Made by a program: the position numbers and the translations under genes. From Spirosoma foliorum (lineage in GTDB: Bacteria > Bacteroidota > Bacteroidia > Cytophagales > Spirosomataceae): a stretch of DNA of 64,000 nucleotides. Positions 1 through 8,783 of the stretch are shown here, in pieces; position 1 is the stretch's first letter; every line of letters starts with the position of its first letter. The stretch lies in NCBI RefSeq assembly GCF_014117325.1, contig NZ_CP059732.1, positions 7,691,001 to 7,755,000 of the forward strand. Reading direction: 5' to 3'. The notes under the pieces were generated by a model, which did not search any database, was not told where the DNA came from, and saw nothing but the letters and a program-made list of their open reading frames with translations.

Positions 1-2
1 CA

Positions 3-185
3 GGCGCGTCGGATCATGGCGTTTCAGAAGCCATCTATCTCAATGACCCTGACCAGAATGGGGTTGAATTATACTGGGATCGCCCTCGTGAGCAATGGCC
101 TCTTAAACCAGATGATTCTATTGAGATGTATACTAAGCCATTGGATTTGAAAGGATTGTTGGAACTCGTGGAGGCAGGTTCTTAA
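3..185 (+). CDS. VOC family (glyoxalase/catechol 2,3-dioxygenase-like) protein, C-terminal end only
   Basis: The frame is open from the window edge and ends at TAA 183-185, giving about 60 residues of C-terminus. The segment DHGVSEAIYLNDPDQNGVE followed by LYWDRPREQWP is typical of the last beta-alpha-beta module of vicinal-oxygen-chelate extradiol dioxygenases of the CatE type. The Glu of GVELYWDRP is the usual metal ligand position. The stop codon lies inside a small hairpin that begins the palindromic block at 173-274. The N-terminal part is outside the window, so substrate and start cannot be judged. Confidence 0.75.
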   Translation, partial: GASDHGVSEAIYLNDPDQNGVELYWDRPREQWPLKPDDSIEMYTKPLDLKGLLELVEAGS

Positions 186-274
186 ACCTGCCTTTAGTGA
201 GGTTTCTTAAAACCGAATTATATGAACCGTTCGGTTTTAAGAAACCTCACTAAAGGCAGATTTGAGAATCTGCC
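173..274. repeat. Nested palindromic block between convergent genes
   Basis: Three inverted repeats overlap here. A small hairpin (173-180 with 185-192) covers the stop of the VOC gene. A perfect 30-base inverted repeat follows (188-217 with 230-259, 12-base loop 218-229). A third hairpin (255-262 with 267-274) closes the block before the convergent DUF1080 gene. The long arm contains its own small palindrome (GGTTTCTTAAAACC). It could serve as a bidirectional terminator, but it lacks a clean U-run. Confidence 0.8.
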
Positions 275-284
275 CTCACAAGGG

Positions 285-1133
285 CTAAAGGTTTGAACGG
301 AGCAGTTCAGCGGGTAACTGCTTAATGTTCTGTAGCTGGATGTTTCGATAAAACACCTCGGCTCCTTCTGATTGCAATTGAATTTTGCCTTTGGTCAGTG
401 GGACTACTTGCCCATTGACCAAATGACGGGTATGAGTCAGCACCAGATTGACCTTGCCATTCATGACGTGTAAGCAGGTGTCGCCGAAACAATATAGTTC
501 CAATACATTCCATTGGCCAGAGGGCTTTTCTGCATCTGGATATTTGAGGCACGACCGACCAACGGGCGTTTTGTCCTGAAACGCTATAGGGGTAGCCCCC
601 GGCTCATATACATAGCCTTTATCCGTTTTTCGGGCTGATATATCGGCTAGAACGTTCATTACCCCCCAATAATCGCCACAATCGCCTTCCTGTACCTGTA
701 GCTCGAACGATTCCATCCAAAGCATGGGCGTTCCGTGCGGACCAACGCTATGATAAAGGAGACCACTATCGCGAGGCTTGTCAAGCTTAGGTGGCCACTT
801 TTGTGTTCCCCACTTAAACTCCATTCGGAGGTGATAATTCTCGAAATCTGCCAATGTATTAATTCCGCCAAAGGTTTCACCCGAAATCCGTAAGGCGGGT
901 TGGCCATCCACCGTTGTTACGGAGAAAACATGATTGGGGTCCTTATTCAGGCCAATTGGTGATGTTTTGTCGGCCTGATTATCTTTCGCATAAGGCTTGT
1001 CAAGGTAGGTTTCCCAGCCAGTTAGATTTTTACCATTGAAGAGGGATTGCCATTTACCATTCTGGGCGGATTGCGCCTGAAGCGAACTAAGGGAAACCAG
1101 ATAAAGGCAGATCGGCAAGAAAAAGAATTTCAT
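285..1133 (-). CDS. Secreted DUF1080 (3-keto-disaccharide hydrolase-like) protein
   Basis: 282 residues with an N-terminal signal peptide ending about residue 20 (LSSLQAQ). The DUF1080 fold opens with SLFNGKNLTGWETYLD and carries the family's concanavalin-like beta strands. DUF1080 proteins are secreted or periplasmic; some members hydrolyse 3-keto-glucosides, but the substrate here is unknown. It is the last of three same-strand genes (lactonase, DUF1080, DUF1080), separated from the preceding one by 84 bases holding a strong hairpin. Its 3' end faces the palindromic block at 173-274. Confidence 0.85.
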   Translation of the reverse strand: MKFFFLPICLYLVSLSSLQAQSAQNGKWQSLFNGKNLTGWETYLDKPYAKDNQADKTSPIGLNKDPNHVFSVTTVDGQPALRISGETFGGINTLADFENYHLRMEFKWGTQKWPPKLDKPRDSGLLYHSVGPHGTPMLWMESFELQVQEGDCGDYWGVMNVLADISARKTDKGYVYEPGATPIAFQDKTPVGRSCLKYPDAEKPSGQWNVLELYCFGDTCLHVMNGKVNLVLTHTRHLVNGQVVPLTKGKIQLQSEGAEVFYRNIQLQNIKQLPAELLRSNL

Positions 1134-1176
1134 AAGGAGAGAGAATTTAGGGGCAATAGGGCAAAAGGCTTTTAAA

Positions 1177-1214
1177 CTAAAAATGCCATAACTGTTGAGC
1201 TATGGCATTTTTAG
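1177..1214. terminator. Hairpin terminator between the two DUF1080 genes
   Basis: A perfect 14-base inverted repeat (1177-1190 with 1201-1214, loop 10) has an A-run on one side and a T-run on the other. It can terminate transcription leaving the DUF1080 gene at 1218-1814, separating it partly from the next gene. Confidence 0.8.
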
Positions 1215-1217
1215 TGT

Positions 1218-1814
1218 TTACAATTCCTGCAATTTCATATTCCGCCAGCGGACTTTAATACCACCGCCATCATGGATTTGTAAGGCGATAGAGCCTTCGC
1301 CTTTCCCAATTTTTTCGTCGGTTAAATCAACCATCTGTGTACCATTCAGGAATGTCTGTACGTGGTCGCCTTCCACCCGAATCCGAAGCTTATTCCACTC
1401 GCCTGGCTTCAGGATGTTTTCCTTTTCGTCGGGAATTTGAACCAGCCAGTTGCGGCCATACGATTCATAGATGCCACCTGTGTCGTGATTGGGGGGCGCT
1501 ACTTCTACCTGCCAGCCACTCACTTTAGTACCTTCTACCGTCGACCGGAAAAAGACACCACTATTACCATTGGCTTCCTGTTTGAATTCCAGCGTTAGGT
1601 CGAAGTTTTTGTAGAATTTTTCGGTTGCCAAATAGCCGTACTTTTTATCGGGACCACTTTCGCAGATGAGTTCGCCATTTTCGACGTACCATTTTTCAGT
1701 ACCGTAAATTTTCCAGCCGGTTAAGTCTTTACCATTAAAGAGCTTAATGGTTTTAGTTGGAGCGGCCATGATAAATAGCGTGAGAACCAGGCCGAGAGAA
1801 AGTAATTTAGTCAT
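1218..1814 (-). CDS. Secreted DUF1080 domain protein
   Basis: 198 residues with a short hydrophobic signal (LLSLGLVLTLFIMAA). It starts the DUF1080 domain at IKLFNGKDLTGWKIYG and ends at GGIKVRWRNMKLQEL, so it is a minimal single-domain member. The motif GNSGVFFRS and the middle segment DTGGIYESYGRNW are typical for the family. It lies only 18 bases downstream of the lactonase gene and probably shares its transcript. A role in the breakdown of oxidised sugars or sugar lactones is plausible from the neighbour but is an inference. Confidence 0.87.
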   Translation of the reverse strand: MTKLLSLGLVLTLFIMAAPTKTIKLFNGKDLTGWKIYGTEKWYVENGELICESGPDKKYGYLATEKFYKNFDLTLEFKQEANGNSGVFFRSTVEGTKVSGWQVEVAPPNHDTGGIYESYGRNWLVQIPDEKENILKPGEWNKLRIRVEGDHVQTFLNGTQMVDLTDEKIGKGEGSIALQIHDGGGIKVRWRNMKLQEL

Positions 1815-1832
1815 AAAGGGTAGTGATACGTT

Positions 1833-2960
1833 TTAGTTAGATTTTGCCATAAGTACGCAAACAGGAGCTGGTACGCTTACCGATTGTCCAGTATAGGTCA
1901 GTTTCCCCGTTTTCTGATCGCGTTTAAAGATGGTAATATTATCGGAATCCTGATGGGCAACGAATACAAATTCGCCTTTTGGGTCAATCAGGAAATTACG
2001 GGGCGTTTTCCCTTCCGTTGGCTGATCGCCCACTTTGGTCAGTTTGCCATCGGCACCAATGGCAAAAATGGCCAGTGAATTATAGCCTCGGTTTGATTGG
2101 TACAAGAACTTGCCTGATGGATCAATATGGATGTCGGCGCTGGTATTTGAGCCAGTGAAATCGCTCGGTAACGTTTTAACATTATCCTCCAGCATTGTTA
2201 AAGCCCCCGTCTTAGAATTACGGGAAAATACGGCTACCGATGAGGTCAACTCTTCAACCAAATACGCATATTTCCCGTTGGGGTGAAACGTAAAATGGCG
2301 CGGCCCTGAACCCGGTTTTACGGTTGCGTAGGGCATAGATGCTGGTTTTACTTTGCTGGCTTTAACGTCAACATCAAAGATATTAAGCTTGTCGGTAGTA
2401 AGGTCGGCTACGTACACAAAGCGGTTATCGGGGGCCAGGGTTGCCGAGTGAACGTGGGCTTTGTCCTGACGCTGGGTATTGGGGCCGGTTCCGGTATCCT
2501 GAACGCTATCGGTTGCTTCTCCTAATGTCCCGTCGGCTTTGATAGGCAATACGGCTAAACTGCCTCCACCATAATTGGAGACAAAGGCTGTTTTGCCCGT
2601 CTGGTCAACACTAACATGGCAAGGACCGGAACCGAGCGAAGATTGACCATTCATATAGGTTAACTTACCCGTTGCCCGATCAACCGCGTAAGAACTCACC
2701 CCGCCCTCTGTTTTAGCCGCTCCTTCATTAACGGAGTAGAGATACTTACCCGATGGATGAATAGCCAGAAAGGATGGGCTTTTTGCATTGGATACCGATT
2801 GAAGCGGCTGCATTGTACCGGCTTTTCGGTCAAACTCAAATACATAGATGCCTTCGCTACCCCGGAGAGAATAGGTGCCGACATACATAATTTCTTTACC
2901 CGACTGAGCCTGTGCGACCAGGCTTGTACCAAGTAAAACAGTGGTTAATAGTTTATTCAT
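1833..2960 (-). CDS. Lactonase family beta-propeller protein (6-phosphogluconolactonase-like)
   Basis: 375 residues with a signal peptide (MNKLLTTVLLGTSLVAQAQ). It follows the PF10282 lactonase pattern: repeated blades with phrases such as SPSFLAIHPSGKYLYSVNE, GPCHVSVDQTGKTAFVSNYGGG and GPRHFTFHPNGKYAYLVEE. The cytoplasmic Pgl enzyme has this fold, but the signal peptide makes an export role more likely. It is the first gene of a three-gene minus-strand unit with two DUF1080 proteins. The exact lactone substrate cannot be assigned. Confidence 0.88.
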   Translation of the reverse strand: MNKLLTTVLLGTSLVAQAQSGKEIMYVGTYSLRGSEGIYVFEFDRKAGTMQPLQSVSNAKSPSFLAIHPSGKYLYSVNEGAAKTEGGVSSYAVDRATGKLTYMNGQSSLGSGPCHVSVDQTGKTAFVSNYGGGSLAVLPIKADGTLGEATDSVQDTGTGPNTQRQDKAHVHSATLAPDNRFVYVADLTTDKLNIFDVDVKASKVKPASMPYATVKPGSGPRHFTFHPNGKYAYLVEELTSSVAVFSRNSKTGALTMLEDNVKTLPSDFTGSNTSADIHIDPSGKFLYQSNRGYNSLAIFAIGADGKLTKVGDQPTEGKTPRNFLIDPKGEFVFVAHQDSDNITIFKRDQKTGKLTYTGQSVSVPAPVCVLMAKSN

Positions 2961-3122
2961 AAAAATAATGATGAGTCAAATTAATAAGTGAGAAGCCGCT
3001 TTAAACTACCGATATCATTTCGTGCATTCGATAGAATCCGCGATTTTATTAAGATCTAAGCAATTTCTAATGGAATTCTAAGCAAATAATGCAGTCATAA
3101 TTGCCCTACATAAAAAATGTAG

Positions 3123-3154
3123 TTGAAACGAATAAGCAGAAACTAGTACTTTTG
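3123..3154 (+). promoter_or_regulatory. Bacteroidota-type promoter for the OmpA lipoprotein gene
   Basis: A -7 box TACTTTTG (3147-3154) matches TAnnTTTG exactly. A TTG (3123-3125) lies 21 bases upstream as the -33 element. The box ends 80 bases before the start codon at 3235. Confidence 0.6.
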
Positions 3155-3234
3155 TAAAACGATTCAGTACATTCTGAGTATATATTGTTCATAACCTAAC
3201 TTTTCGTTACCCGTTACTATTCTTCTCTATCAGT

Positions 3235-4119
3235 ATGAAACGAGTTTTGATTATTGTTGCCGCTGTAACTATGTTAGCCTCTTGCAATAGTAAGAAGCGA
3301 CTAGCTGAAATTAAATCCCTACAAGACGCTCGCGATAAAGCTGTTGCTTCGCTGAACGATTGTGACCAACGCACGGCTGATCTGAAATCACAATTAGCAG
3401 CCAAAGACACCGACCTGCAAGGCAAGGACAAACAAGTAGGCGATCTGCAAGCACAAATCGATTATCTGAAAAAGACAAACACGAATCTTCTCGATCGTAT
3501 GTCTGATTTGTCGATTGTAAGTAAGGCTGGTGCTGAGAGTATCAAAAAATCGCTCGAAACGCTGAACGAGCAAACGAAATACACCAACAACCTCAACTCA
3601 TCTATCCAACGGAAAGATTCGATGAATCTGGCGTTAGTAATGAGCCTGAAACGGTCACTGGACGATATCAATGATCAGGACGTACAGGTAGAAGTGAAAA
3701 AAGGTGTTGTTTACGTTTCTCTGTCGGATAAGCTCCTGTTCAAATCGGGTAGTTTTGAAGTTCTGCCAGCTGCTGAGACCGTATTAGGTAAAGTAGCTAA
3801 GGTTGTGAACGACCACAAAGAGCTTGACATTCTGGTTGAAGGTCACACGGACGTTGTCCCCATCGCTACATCAGCCATCAAAGACAACTGGGATTTGAGC
3901 GCTCTGCGGGCTACGTCGGTTGTTCGGACGCTGCAAAAGAAATTTGCTGTGGCTCCTGAGCGCATGACAGCTGGTGGTCGTTCGGAATTCGCACCGAAGG
4001 ATGACAACACAACCGATGCTGGTCGTCAACAAAACCGTCGCACGGAAATCATCATCACGCCAAAACTTGATCAGTTCTTCAATCTGCTATCGAGTGGCCA
4101 AGTTGGTGGTAGCAAATAA
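3235..4119 (+). CDS. OmpA family lipoprotein with coiled-coil stalk
   Basis: 294 residues. The lipobox LASC puts the lipidated cysteine at residue 17. Residues about 20-130 are a charged helical stalk with repeated Lys/Asp/Gln heptads. Residues about 150-275 form a C-terminal OmpA peptidoglycan-binding domain, with LLFKSGSFEVLP, EGHTDVVPI, NWDLSALRATSVV and NRRTEIIITP. It likely anchors the outer membrane to peptidoglycan. It has its own TAnnTTTG promoter and a strong terminator just downstream. It is divergent from the lactonase operon. Confidence 0.92.
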   Translation: MKRVLIIVAAVTMLASCNSKKRLAEIKSLQDARDKAVASLNDCDQRTADLKSQLAAKDTDLQGKDKQVGDLQAQIDYLKKTNTNLLDRMSDLSIVSKAGAESIKKSLETLNEQTKYTNNLNSSIQRKDSMNLALVMSLKRSLDDINDQDVQVEVKKGVVYVSLSDKLLFKSGSFEVLPAAETVLGKVAKVVNDHKELDILVEGHTDVVPIATSAIKDNWDLSALRATSVVRTLQKKFAVAPERMTAGGRSEFAPKDDNTTDAGRQQNRRTEIIITPKLDQFFNLLSSGQVGGSK

Positions 4120-4137
4120 GCTTCACCTGCATTACAT

Positions 4138-4173
4138 AAAAAATGCCCCGCCTGAATAAGCGGGGCATTTTTT
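4138..4173. terminator. Bidirectional terminator between OmpA gene and lspA
   Basis: A perfect 14-base stem (4138-4151 with 4160-4173) has a GC-rich core (TGCCCCGC) flanked by an A-run and a T-run. It lies between two convergent genes and can stop transcription in both directions. Confidence 0.9.
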
Positions 4174-4188
4174 ATGCAGTAATAAGTG

Positions 4189-4977
4189 CTATTCTGGATG
4201 TTTTTCTTCGTCTGGTAGAACCGATTCTGTGGAGTCTTGCTGAATTTCAGCGGCAGGTGTTTTATCGCTTTCCTCTTCAGTCATTTGTGGTTCTTCCTGA
4301 GCAATCGAATCGTTGTCAACAAACTCCTCGGCGGGTAGTACCGACGCTTCAACAGGATCGGGCCCAGAAACAGGAAGCATATGATCTTCTACGTGTTGAT
4401 CGCCGAAGAATCGGCGCTGAAAGAACAAAATCAGGCAGACACCAACGAAAATACAGGAATCAGCAATGTTAAAAATAGGTGTCGAATAGTACTGACCTCC
4501 CCAAACAGGTACCCAGTCTGGAATAAAGCCTTCCCAAACATCCACAAAAATCATATCAATCACCTGCCCGTGGAACCAGGGCGTTGGTGATCCATAAGGC
4601 GCATTATTCAGAAAAACGCCATAAAATGTGCTGTCAATAACATTCCCTACGGCTCCGGCTAAAATCATCGCCATAGCCCATAAAAGGCCGTTTGGTGCTC
4701 CCCGTTGGGCTAAATTGACCAGATAATAGCCAATACCAACCATGGCAAATAAACGAAATACGCTAAGTAATAATTTGCCGTACTCATGGCCTAACTGCAT
4801 GCCGAATGCCATGCCCGGATTGAGTACATAATGCAGTTTGAACCAATCGCCAACGAGCTTAATCTGACCCGCAAAGCCAGGAGCCATATAGTGGTGTACC
4901 GCCAGTTTTACTGCCTGATCAATCGCGATCAGGATAAACGTCAATAGAAAGAATTTAAACGGGCTTTTACGGATCAT
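4189..4977 (-). CDS. lspA: Lipoprotein signal peptidase (signal peptidase II) with acidic C-terminal tail
   Basis: An inner-membrane aspartic protease that removes signal peptides from prolipoproteins. Four hydrophobic segments are visible. The family motifs are present: LNPGMAFGM, the catalytic Asp in GNVIDSTFYG and the second in PIFNIADSCIFVG. The start was set at the Met of MIRKSPFKFF; a longer reading beginning six codons upstream (4995) is possible. After the last membrane segment (FFQRRFFGD) the protein carries an extra tail of about 65 mostly acidic residues, absent from most LspA proteins. It faces the OmpA lipoprotein gene across a shared terminator. Confidence 0.93.
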   Translation of the reverse strand: MIRKSPFKFFLLTFILIAIDQAVKLAVHHYMAPGFAGQIKLVGDWFKLHYVLNPGMAFGMQLGHEYGKLLLSVFRLFAMVGIGYYLVNLAQRGAPNGLLWAMAMILAGAVGNVIDSTFYGVFLNNAPYGSPTPWFHGQVIDMIFVDVWEGFIPDWVPVWGGQYYSTPIFNIADSCIFVGVCLILFFQRRFFGDQHVEDHMLPVSGPDPVEASVLPAEEFVDNDSIAQEEPQMTEEESDKTPAAEIQQDSTESVLPDEEKHPE

Positions 4978-5040
4978 AATAAAAAAAGGTGGCACAGCAT
5001 GGCTCGGATTGCCCGGCTTGCTGTGCCAGTTATTAAAATA

Positions 5041-5137
5041 CTTGTCAATGCTTGTCAGGCATAGTCAGAAATGGTCAAGTATAGTCAGGAGTTGCTCCTT
5101 GATTACTTGACTATTTCTGATCACACTTGACCGTTTA
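5041..5137. repeat. Palindrome with arms built of 10-base units
   Basis: The left arm (5041-5090) splits into five 10-base units of the type ATAGTCAGGA or CTTGTCAATG. The right arm, read on the other strand (about 5096-5133), is built of related units with the same period. It reaches the stop of the proline dehydrogenase gene. A close relative sits at 56261-56333. Confidence 0.7.
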
Positions 5138-6412
5138 TAGCGACCGGCAGTTTTTCCGGCGTTTCAATTCATCACTAATCAAATTAAACTCCCGGCTACT
5201 TTGGCCAGCGATGGATTTGTTCTCATCGGCCCGTCGGAACAAATAAGGCATAACCGTATCAACAGGCCCATAAGGGACATATTTCGCTACATTATAGCCT
5301 GCATTGGCCAGGTTATAGGAGATGTTATCACTCATGCCCAGCAACTGCGCAAAATAGATGTGCGAGTCGTTAGGCTCGATTCCCATTTGCTTCATGTGCT
5401 GTATACAATACTGACAGCTATCTTCATTGTGGGTGCCCAGACAAACCGAGATGGTATCGCGATGCTCTAAACAGAAATCGATTGCTCCGTTAAAGGCCAG
5501 ATCGGTATCCTTTTTAGTTGCCTGAATAGGGTCCTGATATTCTTCCTCATGGGCACGCAGTCGTTCTTTTTCAAGATAAGCGCCACGAACAAGCTTCACA
5601 CCCAAATAATAGCCTTTAGCCTGGGCTTCGGCCGTGTCACGCCGGAGGTGGTCAAAACTCTCCCAGCGGTACATTTGATAGGTGTTATAAACAACGGGCC
5701 GCTCATGATTGTAGCGATCCATCATTTCGTAGGCCAGGGTATCGATCGTATCCTGAATCCAGCTTTCTTCGGCGTCGATAAAAATGCGAACATTCCGCTC
5801 GTAGGCTCGCCGGCAAAGCGAATCCACGCGTTGCATAACCCGATCAAATTCAGCTTTCTGCGATTTATTGAGCGAGTCCCCAATCTGTACGGCTTCCAGC
5901 AGTGCCGTAGAGGCAACGCCTGTCACTTTAAATACTGAGAAAGGGATGTCTTTGGATTCGCTGGCTCGCTCGATCGTGCGGAGAATTTCTAATGTTGTCT
6001 CATCGAAACTTTTTTCAGTCTCTTCTCCTTCAACAGAATAGTCGAGGATAGTGCCAACATGAACGTCGTGGAGATTGGCAATGGTTTTTTCACAATCATG
6101 AATGCTTTCGCCCCCGCAGAATTGCTCAAAAATGGTATTTTTAATGAGGAATTTGATGGGAAGATGAAGGCGTAAGGCGATCTTTATAAAAAAAGTACCT
6201 AAATTTACCAGCCATCCCTTATTCATCAACGCAAATAACCAGTAGGTCTTTCGGAGTTTGAAATCCGACTGGGAGGAAAAAGCAATCGAAGTGTCCTCAA
6301 ATGAAACGGGGCGGAGGTTCGGCTTTACATCAGTAAGGCCCTGGACTGTCTCCGGCATTAGATTACTTCGGTTCGACATATCAGTGCTCCGTTTGAGCGG
6401 TGCTACTTGCAT
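5135..6412 (-). CDS. Proline dehydrogenase
   Basis: 425 residues. It is a stand-alone proline dehydrogenase (PF01619, FAD TIM barrel) that oxidises proline to pyrroline-5-carboxylate. Key stretches are GYYLGVKLVRGAYLEKER, CLGTHNEDS and VPYGPVDTVMPYLFRRADEN, where the last holds the Arg pair that binds the proline carboxylate. The P5C dehydrogenase half of PutA is absent. The start could also be Met12 or Met19, since the first 30 residues are poorly conserved in appearance. It is read away from aroG and has its own -7 boxes upstream. Confidence 0.9.
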   Translation of the reverse strand: MQVAPLKRSTDMSNRSNLMPETVQGLTDVKPNLRPVSFEDTSIAFSSQSDFKLRKTYWLFALMNKGWLVNLGTFFIKIALRLHLPIKFLIKNTIFEQFCGGESIHDCEKTIANLHDVHVGTILDYSVEGEETEKSFDETTLEILRTIERASESKDIPFSVFKVTGVASTALLEAVQIGDSLNKSQKAEFDRVMQRVDSLCRRAYERNVRIFIDAEESWIQDTIDTLAYEMMDRYNHERPVVYNTYQMYRWESFDHLRRDTAEAQAKGYYLGVKLVRGAYLEKERLRAHEEEYQDPIQATKKDTDLAFNGAIDFCLEHRDTISVCLGTHNEDSCQYCIQHMKQMGIEPNDSHIYFAQLLGMSDNISYNLANAGYNVAKYVPYGPVDTVMPYLFRRADENKSIAGQSSREFNLISDELKRRKNCRSL

Positions 6413-6559
6413 AACTAAAATGCGTGTCGGCTAACACGACCGAAATATATAACGAAATTTCGGTCAATCAGTTAACTCACCGGCGCGGCTTATTAGGACA
6501 AACTAAAAAACGTTTTAGACAAAATAAGGAACCGGCTTGAAATACAGTCAATTCCATTG

Positions 6560-6578
6560 CAAATATACTACAAAATTA
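6560..6578 (-). promoter_or_regulatory. Two minus-strand -7 boxes upstream of proline dehydrogenase
   Basis: On the minus strand TATATTTG (6567-6560) and TAATTTTG (6578-6571) both match TAnnTTTG. No clear -33 element was seen. An inverted repeat CCGAAAT...ATTTCGG at about 6440-6463 lies between them and the start and could be an operator. Confidence 0.4.
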
Positions 6579-6632
6579 AATTGAAAGTTCCCCATAGAGT
6601 AGTCGATATTACTCGTAGATTAAGCGTTAAGT

Positions 6633-7736
6633 ATGAAAGTCGAATTAGCCGTAGAGCCGCTGGGATCGTGGATTGATACCAACGGCAAACCTCTGATCAT
6701 CGCTGGCCCATGCAGTGCCGAGACCGAAGATCAGTTAGTGGAAACTGCTCGCCAGCTGAAAGCACTGGACGCGGTTCACGTTATTCGCGCGGGTGTGTGG
6801 AAGCCCCGCACTCGTCCGGGTAGCTTTGAGGGTATGGGCGAAGCCGCTCTTCCCTGGATTCAACGCGCTAAAGCCGAAACAGGCTTGCCATTTGCCGTTG
6901 AAGTAGCTACTCCTGAGCACATCGAACTGGCTCTGAAATATGGTGTTGATATCCTATGGGTTGGTGCTCGTACCACTGTTAACCCATTCAACGTACAGGA
7001 AATTGCGGATGCGCTACGTGGTGTTGACGTACCTGTTCTGGTGAAAAACCCTGTAAATCCAGATCTAGCCCTTTGGGTAGGTGCATTTGAGCGCCTTGCT
7101 GGAGCGGGTATCTCGAAATTGGGCGCTATTCACCGTGGGTTTGCAACGGGTGAAGCGAGCAAGTATCGTAACGTACCAATGTGGCAAATGGCTATTGAGC
7201 TGAAGTCGATCTTCCCTCAGTTGCCAATCATCGGCGATCCGAGCCACATGGCAGGCAAACGGGCTTATCTGAACGAATTAGCGCAGATGGCTATGGATTT
7301 GAACTACGATGGTTTGATTGTTGAATCGCATATCGATCCAGATAAAGCATGGAGTGATGCTGCACAACAGTTAACTCCTACGGCTTTCGGTGAAATGCTC
7401 GATCATCTGCAAATTCGTCAGGTGGAGTCGCAAAATCTGGAATTCCAGAGTTTCACGGAGCAATCGCGTCGTAGCATCGATAACGTAGACCGGCAGATTG
7501 TTGAGATGCTGGCAGCCCGGATGGCTCTTGTTGAGCGTCTGGCTGAGTACAAGCGCGATAACAACGTAACCTTGTTCCAGCCTGAGCGTTGGAAAGAGAT
7601 TCTGAAAACACGTACCGAATTAGGCCAAAAACTGGGCTTATACCCTGAGTTAGTGGAAGAAATCTACAAGATTATCCACATGGAGTCGATTCGGAAGCAA
7701 ACGGAAATTATCCACAGCGCAGCACAAAGCGCTTAG
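6633..7736 (+). CDS. Bifunctional DAHP synthase / chorismate mutase
   Basis: 367 residues. Residues about 15-265 are a type I-beta (KDOPS-like) 3-deoxy-7-phosphoheptulonate synthase, with IIAGPCSAETEDQL, IRAGVWKPRTRPGSFEG, LVKNPVNPDL, HRGF and GDPSHMAGKR. Residues about 280-360 are an AroQ-type chorismate mutase helix bundle (IDNVDRQIVEMLAARMALV). The first enzyme starts the shikimate pathway; the second turns chorismate into prephenate. Fusion in this order is common in Bacteroidota and allows prephenate feedback on the synthase. A strong terminator follows. Confidence 0.93.
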   Translation: MKVELAVEPLGSWIDTNGKPLIIAGPCSAETEDQLVETARQLKALDAVHVIRAGVWKPRTRPGSFEGMGEAALPWIQRAKAETGLPFAVEVATPEHIELALKYGVDILWVGARTTVNPFNVQEIADALRGVDVPVLVKNPVNPDLALWVGAFERLAGAGISKLGAIHRGFATGEASKYRNVPMWQMAIELKSIFPQLPIIGDPSHMAGKRAYLNELAQMAMDLNYDGLIVESHIDPDKAWSDAAQQLTPTAFGEMLDHLQIRQVESQNLEFQSFTEQSRRSIDNVDRQIVEMLAARMALVERLAEYKRDNNVTLFQPERWKEILKTRTELGQKLGLYPELVEEIYKIIHMESIRKQTEIIHSAAQSA

Positions 7737-7756
7737 TTTCGGTTAGCCTACTAGAT

Positions 7757-7814
7757 AAAAAGGGTAAAATTGGTATGACAGGGTTCGCCTTGTCATACCA
7801 ATTTTACCCTTTTT
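7757..7814. terminator. Long terminator after DAHP synthase gene
   Basis: A perfect 24-base stem (7757-7780 with 7791-7814, 10-base loop) starts with an A-run and ends with a T-run. It sits between convergent genes and can act in both directions. Confidence 0.92.
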
Positions 7815-7832
7815 GCGTAATCTCTGGGTTCA

Positions 7833-8783
7833 TCATTTGAACCTACGTATTAAGGTGGCGTTGTTGTAACCGGCAAAACACCCTAGGCCACCCTCGATGT
7901 TGCTTGGAATAATTACTGGCTCGGCAAACGGATTACCACGTGAACGTCGCTGACGAATCACAGCTTCCTGGTAACGGTAATAGGACTGATCGACACTCAA
8001 GAGATTAACCGTGACTGAAGCGGTATTATATTGATTGTAAAAGGTTGCCTGCTGATTAATTATGGAAGAAGAGCTAGGTGTTAGGAAAGCTCTTCCAGAA
8101 TAGATCGTATCACCGTCTATTCCTACATCCGTAAATAAGCCCCGGTTGTCATCGTCGAACGAAAGACTAGTGTATTTGCTCTCGCGAATGTTGGTCGCTG
8201 TTGTGTATCGGAAAATACCGGCAACCTGATAGGCATTTGTTTGTCCGACAGGATCTTTCCAGAGCACGCGGATATAATACCGCTTGGGTTGTGTACGCGA
8301 TTGCTCGATCAATGAATCAAATTTAACAACCGACGGAGCAACAGCTTCCGGAATGGTACAGGTGCTTGTGGCTTTCTGGCCATTCGCCGTTACGACCATA
8401 AGTTTATACGTCCGCCCTGCTATAATTGGTAATAGCTTAGCGCTTATACTATAGGCAGAATCAGCTGAAGGACGGACCTTATAATAAGGTAATACAACCG
8501 AGCGATCACCTTCTGAAAGCGTAACGGTGGCATTCGGAACAATAATACCGGGTTGTAGCAAGCTGATACTATCGCCCACTACGGTATTCGAGCGGCTTAC
8601 TCTAATTGCCAGCAGCGTATCCTGTGGGCATAAAAAACCACTGACTACCAGCTTCGCTGATTCTGCTCCTAATTGACCTGGATCAACTTCATTCCGTAAA
8701 CCAGTGCAGCCAGTAAGCAACATAAGCTTAGCCACAAAAACAAGTAGGGCGAAGCGCAGATGAGTTTTTTGTACGAGTTGCAT
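7833..8783 (-). CDS. DUF4249 outer-membrane-associated lipoprotein
   Basis: 316 residues with a lipobox LTGC (Cys26). The pattern SAKLVVSGFLCPQDTLLAIRVSRS, followed by NATVTLSEGD and later CTIPEA, matches DUF4249 lipoproteins. These are usually encoded next to a TonB-dependent receptor. Its ATG overlaps the TGA of the upstream receptor gene by one base, so the two are translationally coupled. It likely works as the surface partner of that receptor; the substrate is unknown. Confidence 0.85.
   Translation of the reverse strand: MQLVQKTHLRFALLVFVAKLMLLTGCTGLRNEVDPGQLGAESAKLVVSGFLCPQDTLLAIRVSRSNTVVGDSISLLQPGIIVPNATVTLSEGDRSVVLPYYKVRPSADSAYSISAKLLPIIAGRTYKLMVVTANGQKATSTCTIPEAVAPSVVKFDSLIEQSRTQPKRYYIRVLWKDPVGQTNAYQVAGIFRYTTATNIRESKYTSLSFDDDNRGLFTDVGIDGDTIYSGRAFLTPSSSSIINQQATFYNQYNTASVTVNLLSVDQSYYRYQEAVIRQRRSRGNPFAEPVIIPSNIEGGLGCFAGYNNATLIRRFK

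Noticed and set aside
188..259. Terminal inverted repeats of an insertion sequence
   Set aside because: The arms are only 12 bases apart with no transposase between them, so they form one hairpin, not element ends.
322..907. Open frames on the strand opposite to, or in other frames of, the DUF1080 gene and elsewhere
   Set aside because: They lie fully inside well-supported genes, have no recognisable domains and show shadow composition; the same reasoning was applied to all such frames, for example opposite rpsC and rpoA.
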